38,831 bases of DNA from Clostridia bacterium. Lineage in GTDB: Bacteria > Bacillota > Clostridia > Christensenellales > Aristaeellaceae. The position numbers and the translations under genes are program-made. The notes beneath the pieces are model-generated. The model searched no databases, was not told the DNA's origin, and saw nothing but the letters and a program-made list of their open reading frames with translations. Location of the stretch: the NCBI GenBank assembly GCA_017532155.1, contig JAFXJP010000058.1, positions 1 through 38,831 on the forward strand, given 5' to 3'. This document shows positions 23,365-30,904 of the stretch, piece by piece. The first letter of the stretch is position 1. Each line of letters opens with the position of its first letter.

Positions 23365-24432
23365 ATGAAGCGCATCGTTCTCACCGGTGGCGGCACGGCC
23401 GGCCATGTTACGCCGCATCTGGCGCTGCTGCCCCATCTCAAGGCGCAGGGCTATGAAATCCACTACATCGGCACCAAGAACGGCATCGAACACACCATGA
23501 TCGGCGCCATCGACGGCATTACCTACCACAGCGTACAATCCGGCAAGCTGCGCCGTTACTTTGACTGGAAGAACTTCACCGATCCCTTCCGCGTCATCGC
23601 CGGCGCCTTCCAGAGCGCTTATCTGATTGGCAAAATCAAGCCCGACGTGTGCTTCTCCAAGGGCGGCTTTGTATCCGTGCCCGTGGTGATCGGCTCCTGG
23701 CTGCACCGCGTGCCCACGCTCTGTCATGAGAGCGATCTCACGCCCGGCCTGGCCAATAAAATCTGCATGAAGTTCGCCCAGCGCGCCGCCACCACCTTCC
23801 CGGAATGCGCCAAAGCATTGGGCGATAAGGCCACCTTTACCGGCACGCCGCTTCGCCCCGAGCTTTTCCAGGGCAGCCGTGAAAAGGGCCTCGAAATGGC
23901 GCACTTCACCGCCGATAAGCCCGTTCTGCTGATGATGGGCGGTTCTCTTGGCGCGCAGAGCGTCAACGCCGCGCTGCGCAAGGCGCTGCCCCGTCTGCTA
24001 GAAACGCTGCAGGTTTTCCACATCTGCGGCAAGGGCAATCTCGATGAATCGCTGAATGGCCTGCCCGGCTATTATCAGGTAGAATTCATGAGCGAAGAGC
24101 TGCCCCACGCCCTGGCCTGCGCGGATTATATTCTCTCCCGAGCCGGCGCCAACGCCCTGTGCGAGTTCCAGGCGCTGGGCAAGCCCATGCTGCTTGTGCC
24201 TTATCCCATGGGCGCAAGCCGCGGCGACCAGGTGCTCAACGCCCAGTCCTTTGAAAAGCGCGGTCTGGCCAAAGTGCTGCCGCAGGATAAAATGACTGAA
24301 GACACCCTGGCGGATGAAATTTTTGATCTGATCAAAAATGCCGATCAGTACCGTAAGGCGCTGCACGATGCGCCGCCCGCCGACGGCACACAGGCTGTGC
24401 TTAAAATGATCGAAGAAATTCAGAAGAAATAA
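23365..24432 (+). CDS. murG: UDP-GlcNAc:lipid I GlcNAc transferase
   Basis: MurG adds GlcNAc to lipid I on the inner face of the membrane to make lipid II. The 355-residue protein has the expected length. Visible motifs are the N-terminal glycine-rich loop TGGGTAGHVTPHLAL (7-21), FSKGGFVSVPVVI (about 98-110), the HESDLTPGLANK loop (about 121-132), GGSLGAQSVN (about 192-201) and SRAGANALCEFQALGKPMLLVPYP (about 258-281, the UDP-GlcNAc site). Among MurG-like proteins it resembles the Firmicutes group. It is not in a dcw cluster here but in a mixed operon. ATG 23365 follows an AAAGGGAG ribosome site. It could partly be a second copy, if the dcw cluster also has one. Confidence 0.93.
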   Translation: MKRIVLTGGGTAGHVTPHLALLPHLKAQGYEIHYIGTKNGIEHTMIGAIDGITYHSVQSGKLRRYFDWKNFTDPFRVIAGAFQSAYLIGKIKPDVCFSKGGFVSVPVVIGSWLHRVPTLCHESDLTPGLANKICMKFAQRAATTFPECAKALGDKATFTGTPLRPELFQGSREKGLEMAHFTADKPVLLMMGGSLGAQSVNAALRKALPRLLETLQVFHICGKGNLDESLNGLPGYYQVEFMSEELPHALACADYILSRAGANALCEFQALGKPMLLVPYPMGASRGDQVLNAQSFEKRGLAKVLPQDKMTEDTLADEIFDLIKNADQYRKALHDAPPADGTQAVLKMIEEIQKK

Positions 24433-24450
24433 CACCGGAGGCTCCTGTCC

Positions 24451-25572
24451 ATGAAATGCGCGCTTCACGAAAAAGGCTGCGGCGGCTGCGAAAAACTGCA
24501 TAAGATGTACGGCGATGTGCTGCGCGAGAAGGAAGCGGCTTTCCGCACGCTTTTTCCCGACTGCGAAAATATCGTCGGCGCGGAGAATCCCTGCTACTAT
24601 CGCAATAAGGTGCTGCGCTCCTTCGCCAATGGCCGCGACAGTCTGTATGCGGGCTTTTACCGCGCGGGCACGCATCAGATTCTCTCCGTCAAGCGCTGTC
24701 TGATGGAGGATAAACGCCTGGGTCAGATTGCCGATATCGCCGTGGAGCTGCTCTCTGAAATGGGCCTTGCCGCCTACCGCGAAGATTTTGGCAAGGGCGT
24801 ATTGCGCCATATGCAATTGCGCCGCGCGCATGAAAGCGGGCAGGTGCTGGTTACTATCATTACCGGCGGCAATGATTTTCCCGGCGGCGAAGAATTTGCG
24901 CGCAAGCTGATGGAAAAATGCCCCGAAATTCGTGGCGTGACGCATTCCATCAACGACCGCCGCTCCAGCGCCGTGATGGGCTTTAAGCACCGTATACTTG
25001 CCGGCCGCGACGAAATCTGGGATACGCTGTGCGGTCTGAAGGTTTGCCTCACCTCGCGCACATTCTACCAGATCAACAGCGTGCAGGCGGAAAAGCTTTA
25101 CCGCCGCGCCATCGAATGGGCGCAGCTGACGAAAGACGACAAAGTGCTGGACTCCTACTGCGGCGTAGGCCTGATCGGCCAGCTGGCCGCAAAGGAAGCC
25201 GGACACGTGACGGGCGTTGAGATCGTCAAGCCCTCCGTTGAATGCGCCCGCGCCTCCGCGCGCGTTAATCGCATTGAAAACATTGATTTTATCTGCGCCG
25301 ACGCGCCCAAAGCGCTGGAGGATGGCAAAATCAAGCCCTCCGTCGTGCTGGTCGACCCGCCGCGCGCCGGCTGCGAGCGCCGCTTCCTGACAGCCGTTTC
25401 CAAGGCCGCGCCCACCCGCATCGTGTACATCTCCTGCAACCCCGAAACGCTACGCCGTGATGTGGATATCCTCGCAAAATCCGGCTATCGCCTTGAGCGC
25501 GTGCAGCCCTATGATCTGTTCCCCTACACGCCGCACACCGAAGCCGTGGCGCTTCTTTCTAAAAAATCATGA
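24451..25572 (+). CDS. RlmD/RumA-type RNA (uracil-5-)-methyltransferase
   Basis: A 373-residue SAM-dependent enzyme of the TrmA/RumA family, which makes 5-methyluridine in rRNA or tRNA. The N terminus has Cys3, Cys9 and Cys12 (CALHEKGCGGC), which with a later Cys (VKRC, near 81) form the 4Fe-4S cluster site. The TRAM domain usual before it in RlmD is missing. The SAM site is LDSYCGVGLIGQLAA (about 233-247), with VDPPRAGC (about 308-315) and the catalytic Cys in YISCNPETLRRD (about 329-340). The target base cannot be fixed from sequence (23S U747, U1939 or U54-like). It ends in an ATGA overlap with the DUF4298 gene. Confidence 0.92.
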   Translation: MKCALHEKGCGGCEKLHKMYGDVLREKEAAFRTLFPDCENIVGAENPCYYRNKVLRSFANGRDSLYAGFYRAGTHQILSVKRCLMEDKRLGQIADIAVELLSEMGLAAYREDFGKGVLRHMQLRRAHESGQVLVTIITGGNDFPGGEEFARKLMEKCPEIRGVTHSINDRRSSAVMGFKHRILAGRDEIWDTLCGLKVCLTSRTFYQINSVQAEKLYRRAIEWAQLTKDDKVLDSYCGVGLIGQLAAKEAGHVTGVEIVKPSVECARASARVNRIENIDFICADAPKALEDGKIKPSVVLVDPPRAGCERRFLTAVSKAAPTRIVYISCNPETLRRDVDILAKSGYRLERVQPYDLFPYTPHTEAVALLSKKS

Positions 25573-25895
25573 TGTCAAATACAGATCGCATCACCCGCAT
25601 GGAAAAGGCGCTGGATACCGTATCCGCCGCCGTCAAAAATCTCAGCGAAGCTGCCAATGCATACGCTGAAGCGCAATCGCAGTATCAGGCCTTGACCGAT
25701 TATTACTTTGGCCCCGATTGGATGCGCGATTATCAGGACGACTGCGCCGGCCTTGTGCCGCAGGATCTCAAGCGCGGCGTTTTATCCGAGGACGCCGTAT
25801 ATAATCTGGTATCCGACAACGAAGCGCTAATCGAACTGCTGCGGGAACTGCTGCAAAACCTTGAAAGCAAAAAAACAGCGCCAGATCGCATCTGA
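25569..25895 (+). CDS. DUF4298 family protein
   Basis: A 108-residue acidic, helical protein. The opening DRITRMEKALDTVSAAVKNLSEA and the block YYFGPDWMRDYQDDCAGLVPQDLKRGVLSEDAVYNLV match DUF4298, a family of unknown function common in Firmicutes. Two adjacent ATG codons (25569 and 25572) are possible starts. The first overlaps the stop of the methyltransferase gene (ATGA), indicating coupling. The stop codon lies inside the terminator stem at 25870-25908. It is the last gene of the plus-strand run starting at 20962. Confidence 0.85.
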   Translation: MMSNTDRITRMEKALDTVSAAVKNLSEAANAYAEAQSQYQALTDYYFGPDWMRDYQDDCAGLVPQDLKRGVLSEDAVYNLVSDNEALIELLRELLQNLESKKTAPDRI

Positions 25896-25908
25896 CGCTG
25901 CTTTTTTC
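25870..25908. terminator. Bidirectional terminator between DUF4298 and SDR genes
   Basis: CAGCG-C-CAGAT pairs with ATCTG-A-CGCTG (25876-25886 with 25890-25900, one internal mismatch), flanked by A and T runs. It serves two convergent genes. Confidence 0.85.
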
Positions 25909-25912
25909 AGTT

Positions 25913-26626
25913 TTACAATGTGAAGCCGCCGTCCACCACCAGCGTTTGGCCGGTGATAAAAGAGGCCTTGTCGCCAAGCAGAAAATCCGCTGCCTGCGCG
26001 ATATCCTCGCAGGTGGCAATGCGCCCCAGCGGCGTTTCCTCCGCCAGGGCCTGCTTGTCTTCTTCTGTATAGCACGCCATCATGTCGGTATCCACCGCGC
26101 CGGGCGCCACGCAATTGACGCGCACGCCGGAAGGGCCTACCTCCTTGGCAAGAGAGCGCGCCATCATCTGCACGGCGGCCTTGGTAGCGGAGTACATCGT
26201 CTCGCACGAAGCGCCCACCACGCCCCACATGGAGGAGATCAGCACGATAGCGCCCTTGCTGTCGCGCAGGTGCGGCAGCGCCTCGCGCACGCACAAAAAT
26301 GCGCCGCGCAGGTTGGTATCACACACTGCCGCATAATCTGCCGTGGACATGTCCTCCGTCAGGCCTGCCCATGCCACGCCGGCATTCACCACCAGCGCAT
26401 CCACATGATGAAATTTTTTCAGCGCCTGGGCAATAAAATCCTTCACCTGTGCTTCATCCCGCACATCGCACTTGATCGCCAGCGCGCCCGTTTCATTTTG
26501 CAATTCTTCTGCTTTTTGCTGGCTGGCACGATAGCAAAACGCCACCTGCCACCCCTGCTTTGTAAAATAACGCACCATATGCGCGCCGATGCCGCGCGCG
26601 CCGCCGGTGATCAGTATCGTTTTCAT
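25913..26626 (-). CDS. Short-chain dehydrogenase/reductase (FabG-like)
   Basis: A 237-residue classical SDR. The cofactor loop TGGARGIG (7-14), VVNAGVAWAG (about 83-92), catalytic Ser in ISSMWG (about 134-139), YSATKAA (about 147-153, catalytic Tyr and Lys) and the C-terminal ITGQTLVVDGG are all present. The overall pattern is closest to FabG-type 3-oxoacyl reductases, but it is isolated from fatty-acid genes, so the substrate is open. Its C terminus lies next to the shared terminator. An extended -10 (TGGTATAAT, 26647-26655 on the minus strand) lies about 20 bp upstream of the start. It is divergent from birA. Confidence 0.93.
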   Translation of the reverse strand: MKTILITGGARGIGAHMVRYFTKQGWQVAFCYRASQQKAEELQNETGALAIKCDVRDEAQVKDFIAQALKKFHHVDALVVNAGVAWAGLTEDMSTADYAAVCDTNLRGAFLCVREALPHLRDSKGAIVLISSMWGVVGASCETMYSATKAAVQMMARSLAKEVGPSGVRVNCVAPGAVDTDMMACYTEEDKQALAEETPLGRIATCEDIAQAADFLLGDKASFITGQTLVVDGGFTL

Positions 26627-26679
26627 CCTTTGATCCCTCCGTCGGCATTATACCACAATCCTTTCAAGGAGAAAAGCCC

Positions 26680-27423
26680 ATGCTTGATTCTGCTCTGCTG
26701 CAAAAGCTCATCGATGACGGACGCGTCCGTGTGCTTGACGAAACGCTTTCCACCAACCGCGACGCCCGCGACTGGCTGATGGATGACGCCCAACACGGCG
26801 AAATGGTGATCGCCTCCCGTCAGACCGGCGGGCGCGGACGGCTCGGCCGCAGCTTTTCCTCTCCTGAAGGCGGGCTGTATATGTCCCTGATTCTCAAAAC
26901 CACCGCCGCTCCGGGCGCTGTCACCACGCTATGCGCCGTATCCGTCCGCAGGGCAATCCTCAAATTAACCGGCATCGAGACAGACATAAAATGGGTCAAC
27001 GATCTGCTGCTTGACGGCAAAAAGATTTGCGGCATTCTGTGCGAAAGCGCTTTCTCCGGCAGTGAATCTCTGGGCATGATTGCCGGGATCGGCGTCAATG
27101 TCTATGGCAATCAGCTGCCGACGGAGCTGCAGGACATTGCCCGTTCGGTCTATCCGGATCATGCGCACGCCCCCATCCGCCTGGAAGCGCTGGCCGCCTT
27201 CATCCGGGCAGAAATTCTTGCCGGTCTTGCGCATTTGCCCGCGCATATGGACGAATACCGGCAGCACTGCATCACCCTTGGCAAAGCAGTGTATCGGGCC
27301 GAAAACGGCGAAACGCACGAAGGTCAGGCGCTGGATACAACCAACGAAGGCGCACTGATCATCCGGGAAAACGGCATTTTGCGCACCATAGGCTATGGCG
27401 AAGTCAGCATCCGCCCCATTTGA
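26680..27423 (+). CDS. birA: Biotin--[acetyl-CoA-carboxylase] ligase
   Basis: BirA activates biotin with ATP and attaches it to carboxyl-carrier lysines. The 247-residue protein is the short type, without the N-terminal HTH repressor domain, so it should not regulate transcription. Motifs: ASRQTGGRGRLGRSFSSPEGGLYMS (about 46-70; GRGRxGR is the biotinyl-AMP site), KWVNDLLLDGKKICGILCE (about 106-124), GIGVNVYG (about 135-142), and a C-terminal SH3-like domain (about 200-247). ATG 26680 follows AAGGAG. It is divergent from the SDR gene. Confidence 0.95.
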   Translation: MLDSALLQKLIDDGRVRVLDETLSTNRDARDWLMDDAQHGEMVIASRQTGGRGRLGRSFSSPEGGLYMSLILKTTAAPGAVTTLCAVSVRRAILKLTGIETDIKWVNDLLLDGKKICGILCESAFSGSESLGMIAGIGVNVYGNQLPTELQDIARSVYPDHAHAPIRLEALAAFIRAEILAGLAHLPAHMDEYRQHCITLGKAVYRAENGETHEGQALDTTNEGALIIRENGILRTIGYGEVSIRPI

Positions 27424-27448
27424 CGCGGCCTTTACGCTATGATACAAT
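27420..27448 (+). promoter_or_regulatory. Sigma-A promoter of the secreted unknown
   Basis: TTGACG (27420-27425, overlapping the birA stop codon), a 17-bp spacer and TACAAT (27443-27448), with about 20 nt of leader to the ATG at 27474. Confidence 0.7.
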
Positions 27449-27473
27449 AAGAAAAACGCCCGGAGGCTTGCCT

Positions 27474-28118
27474 ATGAAAAAGCGAATCCTTTGCATCGCG
27501 ATCTCTCTCCTTTTGCTTATGTCGCTCACGCCCGCGCAGGCAAAAATCAATAATTTCTATCTGCGCACGCGCTATGGGCAGCTGGCGCCTTATGAAAACC
27601 TGGTGTACAACTATGCCATTGATGTATACAGCGGCTTTTATATGTATTCTGACGCCCAGCTCAACTCGCTATGGGAAAATTATACCTTTGAGGAGGGCGA
27701 GGAGCAGGTTTATGATTTCCGGTACTGGTTTTCACCCGACCGCACCTATGAATTTCAGGTGCAGGTAAAAGAGCAGACCTATGATTCCTTTGCTACCGAG
27801 GTGCAAAACGCGCCCCGCTACATTTTTATCATGGAAGATGATATGCTCGCACGCGGGTATACCAATATCCGTCAGCTGCACGATGGCATCCTGCGCGATA
27901 CCCCGGAAGGCCAGATGCTGGAAACCGCCTATGCCTTCACCATTCCTTCAGATAATGGCGATACAAACATCACCGTGGTGTATTATGATTGCTACTATCA
28001 GAACATCGAGTATATTTTTGAAATAACCAGCTATAACGGCAATTATGAAACCGCGCAGTATCTGCTGGATCAAATGGTGCAGACCGTCGACATTTGGCCG
28101 GCGTATTCTGCCATCTGA
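27474..28118 (+). CDS. Secreted protein of unknown function
   Basis: A 214-residue protein with a signal peptide (MKKRILCIAISLLLLMSLTPAQA, cleavage probably near residue 23). The mature part is rich in Tyr, Phe and acidic residues (NLVYNYAIDVYSGFYMYSD, VVYYDCYYQNIEYIFEITSYNGNYE) and looks like a mixed alpha/beta globular domain. I do not recognise the family. ATG 27474 follows CGGAGG (27461-27466) with 7-base spacing, and a good promoter sits at 27420-27448. A HAD phosphatase gene starts 11 bp downstream and is likely co-transcribed. Confidence 0.8.
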   Translation: MKKRILCIAISLLLLMSLTPAQAKINNFYLRTRYGQLAPYENLVYNYAIDVYSGFYMYSDAQLNSLWENYTFEEGEEQVYDFRYWFSPDRTYEFQVQVKEQTYDSFATEVQNAPRYIFIMEDDMLARGYTNIRQLHDGILRDTPEGQMLETAYAFTIPSDNGDTNITVVYYDCYYQNIEYIFEITSYNGNYETAQYLLDQMVQTVDIWPAYSAI

Positions 28119-28129
28119 CGGAGGGAAAT

Positions 28130-28777
28130 ATGCAGCAAGTAGCTGTTTTTGATTTTGACGGCACCATCATCCATGGCGACAGCGTGGTTGATATGCTCAA
28201 AAAAGGCCGTAAGGCGAAAAAGGTGTCCTGGCTTTCTTTTATCCGGGCAGCTGTTGCCGGCGCGCTCTATCATGCCGGATTATATGACGCCATCACCTCC
28301 AAGCGCCATGCGCATGCCTTTTTAGCAGCAATGAGCGAAGAAGAACGCGCGCAATTTCTGCAATCCTTTGCGCAATCGCTTGTTGATCGTGCCCGACCCG
28401 AGGCGCTTAAGCAATTGCAGGCGCATAAAGACGCCGGCGTGCATGTCATTTTATGCAGCGCCAGCGGCGACTGTTATATGCAGTATGTTGCGCCGCTTTT
28501 GGGCGTAGATGCGCTGCTTTGCACGCCCTGTGATGAAAAGGGCCTGCCCTGCGGCCAGAACTGCCGTGGCGAAGAGAAGGTTCGCCGCGTGCAGGAATAC
28601 CTCAAGGAGCGCGAAATGACAAACGCCCTCCTGGTCGCCGGCTACGGCGATACCGCAGGCGATGCGCCTATCCTGCGCCAGTGCAAAACGCCCGTGCTGG
28701 TGAGGCCCAAAAAGAAGCTGCTTAAGCTCATGCCCGCTGCGCAAATTGCAGACTGGAAAGACATCAAAAAAAGCTGA
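28130..28777 (+). CDS. HAD superfamily phosphatase (HAD-IB, SerB-like)
   Basis: A 215-residue cytoplasmic hydrolase. HAD motif I is DFDGTIIHGDS (about 8-18; the first Asp is the nucleophile), motif II is CSASGD (about 107-112), and motif III/IV is GYGDTAGDAPIL (about 171-182) after conserved Lys residues. The helical cap between residues ~20 and 80 and the overall order match HAD subfamily IB, which includes phosphoserine phosphatases and related phospholipid or nucleotide phosphatases. The substrate is not predictable. ATG 28130 follows GGAGG. The stop codon is inside the terminator stem at 28769-28793. Confidence 0.88.
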   Translation: MQQVAVFDFDGTIIHGDSVVDMLKKGRKAKKVSWLSFIRAAVAGALYHAGLYDAITSKRHAHAFLAAMSEEERAQFLQSFAQSLVDRARPEALKQLQAHKDAGVHVILCSASGDCYMQYVAPLLGVDALLCTPCDEKGLPCGQNCRGEEKVRRVQEYLKEREMTNALLVAGYGDTAGDAPILRQCKTPVLVRPKKKLLKLMPAAQIADWKDIKKS

Positions 28778-28794
28778 GAAAAACTCGGCTTTTT
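28766..28794. terminator. Shared terminator between the HAD gene and spoVAE
   Basis: AAAAGCTGAG (28769-28778) pairs with CTCGGCTTTT (28784-28793), including one G-U pair, around five A. Both convergent genes have their stop codons inside or touching this hairpin. Confidence 0.8.
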
Positions 28795-29155
28795 ATTGTT
28801 TTGGCTTTGGCTTAAAGCATAATGCAGCCAGAAAGCCAAAGAAAACCGCTGCCGCAATGCCGCCCGCTGCCGCAGTCAGCCCGCCTGTGAACGCGCCGAG
28901 AATGCCCGTTTCCTGCACGGCATGAATGGCGCCCTGCGCCAGCGTATGGCCAAAGCCCGTCAGCGGCACCGTAGCGCCCGCGCCTGCAAAGCGCACCAGC
29001 GGCGTATACAATCCAAGAGCACTTAAAACCACGCCGGCTGTGATGTAGCATACCAATATCCGCGCCGGGGTGAGCTTTGTTTTCAGGATGATGATCTCCC
29101 CCAGCGCGCACAGCGCACCTCCTACCAGAAAGGCCTTCAAGTACATCAAAATCAT
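28793..29155 (-). CDS. spoVAE: Stage V sporulation protein AE
   Basis: A 120-residue membrane protein of the SpoVAE (AEb) family with about four hydrophobic segments. Conserved stretches are FLVGGALCALGEIIILKTKLTPARILV (about 9-35), LGLYTPLVRFAGAGATVPLTGFGHTLAQGAI (about 48-78) and the C-terminal glycine-rich helix. SpoVA proteins form the inner-membrane channel that moves Ca-dipicolinic acid into the forespore and releases it in germination. ATG 29155 overlaps the spoVAD stop (ATGA); the longer open frame upstream lies within spoVAD. Only C, D and E are present, the usual minimal clostridial set. Confidence 0.93.
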   Translation of the reverse strand: MILMYLKAFLVGGALCALGEIIILKTKLTPARILVCYITAGVVLSALGLYTPLVRFAGAGATVPLTGFGHTLAQGAIHAVQETGILGAFTGGLTAAAGGIAAAVFFGFLAALCFKPKPKQ

Positions 29156-30189
29156 CCCTGCACCCCCTCGATCACCACTGCATGCGCAATGCCCGGGATG
29201 GTCTCGCCCTGCTGGCTGGTGGTTGGGCTGAGCAGCGCGCCGGTCGCCATAAACAGCACGCGTCGCCATTCTCCCGAGGCCAGCTTTGGCAAAATATGCG
29301 CGCAAAGCACGCTGGCTGCGCAGCCGCAGCCCGAGCCGCCTGCATGGCTGTCCTGCCCGGGATCAAAGATCGTCAGCCCGCAGTCCATCATCTTTTCGCG
29401 CGGCAGCGGATGCCCCAGCTTCTCCGTCCATTCCAGCAGCAATTCGCTGCCGACCATGCCCAGATCGCCCGTGATAATGCGGTCAAACTGCTTTGGATCG
29501 TCCTTCGTATCATCAAAATATGCGCACAGCGTTGCAGCGGCTGCCGGCGCCATCGCCGCGCCCATATTGTTTGCATCCGATATGCCCATATCCACCACGC
29601 GTCCCATGCACCCGCGCGCAAGGCAAGCCTGCGCTTTCTTTTCGCTTGCATCCGGCAGCGCCAGTATCACCGCGCCTGCGCCCGTCACCGTCCATTGCGC
29701 CGCCGGCGTGCGCTGGCATGCGTACTCCAGCGGAAATCGATATTGCCGCTCCGCCGTTGCATAATGGCTGCCTGCGGTACACAAAACAGGCGATGCATAG
29801 CCGCCGTCGCACAGCATGCCGCCCACAAGCAGGCTCTCCGCCATGGTGCTGCATGCGCCGTAAAGCCCCAGGAATGGAACTTTCAGCGATCTCGCCGCCA
29901 GGGATGACGCCATAATCTGATTCAGCAGATCGCCGCCGAGCATCGCCTCGATGCTCTTTTCACCGCGCCCAGCCTTGCTCAGGCAGATTCTGCACGCCTC
30001 ACGCAGCAGCGCAGCTTCTGCCTGCTCATAGCTTTCCTGGCCAAAGTCAGCATCATTTGCCACCAGATCAAATTGCTCGCCCAGCGGGCCCTTCCCCTCT
30101 CTTGGGCCAACTGCACAGGCCGACGCCACAATCTGCGGCCTGTTTTTGTATATCACCGTCTGATACCCCATGCGATTTTCCGCGCGCAT
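29152..30189 (-). CDS. spoVAD: Stage V sporulation protein AD
   Basis: SpoVAD is the cytosolic or peripheral component of the SpoVA complex that binds dipicolinic acid. The 345-residue protein has a thiolase-like fold. Recognisable blocks are PQIVASACAVGPREGKGPLGEQFD (about 18-41), PFLGLYGACSTMAESLLVGGM (near 105-125), GRVVDMGISDANNMGAAMAPAA, HAGGSGCGCAASV and FMATGALLSPTTSQQGETIPGIAHAV near the C terminus. The thiolase nucleophile position is GACST. The start at 30189 follows a GTGAGGTG ribosome site and begins 9 bp after spoVAC. It overlaps spoVAE by 4 bases. Confidence 0.95.
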   Translation of the reverse strand: MRAENRMGYQTVIYKNRPQIVASACAVGPREGKGPLGEQFDLVANDADFGQESYEQAEAALLREACRICLSKAGRGEKSIEAMLGGDLLNQIMASSLAARSLKVPFLGLYGACSTMAESLLVGGMLCDGGYASPVLCTAGSHYATAERQYRFPLEYACQRTPAAQWTVTGAGAVILALPDASEKKAQACLARGCMGRVVDMGISDANNMGAAMAPAAAATLCAYFDDTKDDPKQFDRIITGDLGMVGSELLLEWTEKLGHPLPREKMMDCGLTIFDPGQDSHAGGSGCGCAASVLCAHILPKLASGEWRRVLFMATGALLSPTTSQQGETIPGIAHAVVIEGVQG

Positions 30190-30197
30190 AATTCACC

Positions 30198-30659
30198 TCA
30201 CAGCATGAGAAAATAATAAATCAGCCCCACCAGCACCGAGCTTGATATGCCATACACCAGCACCGGGCCCGCAATGGTGAACAGCCTCGCGCCCGTCCCC
30301 AGCACCCAGCCCTCCGGCCGAAATTCCATCGCCGGCGACACCATGGCATTGGCAAAGCCCGTGATAGGCACCACCGTACCGGCGCCGGCATATTTGCCAA
30401 TCACATCAAACACGCCAATTCCCGTCAGCAGCGCAGTTACTCCCACCAGTGTTATGCTGGCAAAGGTTGCGCCCTGCGTCATCGTAAACCGCCAGAAATA
30501 CATGCTCATGTCGATCAGCACCTGACCCAGTACACAGATGCTGCCGCCCACCCAGAAGGCGCGCAGGCATCCCTGTCCCACCTTGCTCTTGGGCGTTATC
30601 GCCTGAACCAGCTGCTTATACTGCGCTACAAAATGCTTTTTGGACGAACTATTCTGCAT
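30198..30659 (-). CDS. spoVAC: Stage V sporulation protein AC
   Basis: A 153-residue inner-spore-membrane protein, thought to be the mechanosensitive part of the dipicolinic-acid channel. It has about four hydrophobic helices, with the family motifs NCLRAF-like GQGCLRAFWVGGSICVLGQ (about 28-46) and FDVIGKYAGAGTVVPITGFANAMVSPAMEF (about 84-113). I chose ATG 30659, preceded by GGGAGGATATGC; the longer open frame includes promoter sequence. Its start overlaps the end of a 43-codon frame by 11 bases. It is the first certain gene of the spoVAC-spoVAD-spoVAE operon, which has a sigma-G-like promoter. Confidence 0.95.
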   Translation of the reverse strand: MQNSSSKKHFVAQYKQLVQAITPKSKVGQGCLRAFWVGGSICVLGQVLIDMSMYFWRFTMTQGATFASITLVGVTALLTGIGVFDVIGKYAGAGTVVPITGFANAMVSPAMEFRPEGWVLGTGARLFTIAGPVLVYGISSSVLVGLIYYFLML

Positions 30660-30780
30660 GCATATCCTCCCTGCCGCGCATAATCGGCGCGCTTTTCCCC
30701 GGCCGCATACGAATTTCCCGCTCCCCCGCCTTGGGCTCATATAAAAACGGATGCACAAAAATCCCCTGCCGCTGCTCCAT
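30649..30780 (-). CDS. Possible 43-residue protein upstream of spoVAC
   Basis: The frame starts at ATG 30780, nine bases after GGAGG (30790-30794), begins MEQRQGIFVHPFLYEPKAG and is basic in its second half (REIRMRPGKSAP). It ends at a TAG that overlaps the spoVAC start by 11 bases, and the spoVAC ribosome site lies inside it. Its position between the sigma-G-like promoter and spoVAC means it would be translated first on the operon mRNA. I do not recognise it; it could be a genuine small forespore protein or a leader that couples spoVAC translation. Confidence 0.5.
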   Translation of the reverse strand: MEQRQGIFVHPFLYEPKAGEREIRMRPGKSAPIMRGREDMHAE

Positions 30781-30811
30781 TTCACACTACCTCCGCGCAC
30801 ATTGATAGACT

Positions 30812-30840
30812 TATTTTGCGCAGAAATTAAAAAAGCATGC
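30812..30840 (-). promoter_or_regulatory. Sigma-G-type promoter of the spoVA operon
   Basis: On the minus strand, GCATG (30836-30840), a 17-bp spacer and CAAAATA (30812-30818) fit GHATR-N17-CATHMTA with one mismatch. spoVA operons are sigma-G dependent in Bacillus. The start site would be near 30804, just before the ribosome site of the 43-codon frame. Confidence 0.55.
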
Positions 30841-30846
30841 GCTTCC

Positions 30847-30875
30847 TTGACGAACAACCGCACGCATGATATGAT
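30847..30875 (+). promoter_or_regulatory. Sigma-A promoter of the EamA gene
   Basis: TTGACG (30847-30852), a 17-bp spacer and TATGAT (30870-30875). It lies back to back with the spoVA promoter. Confidence 0.7.
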
Positions 30876-30904
30876 TTGTTAGATTTTGTTTGCGGAGGCG
30901 CTTT

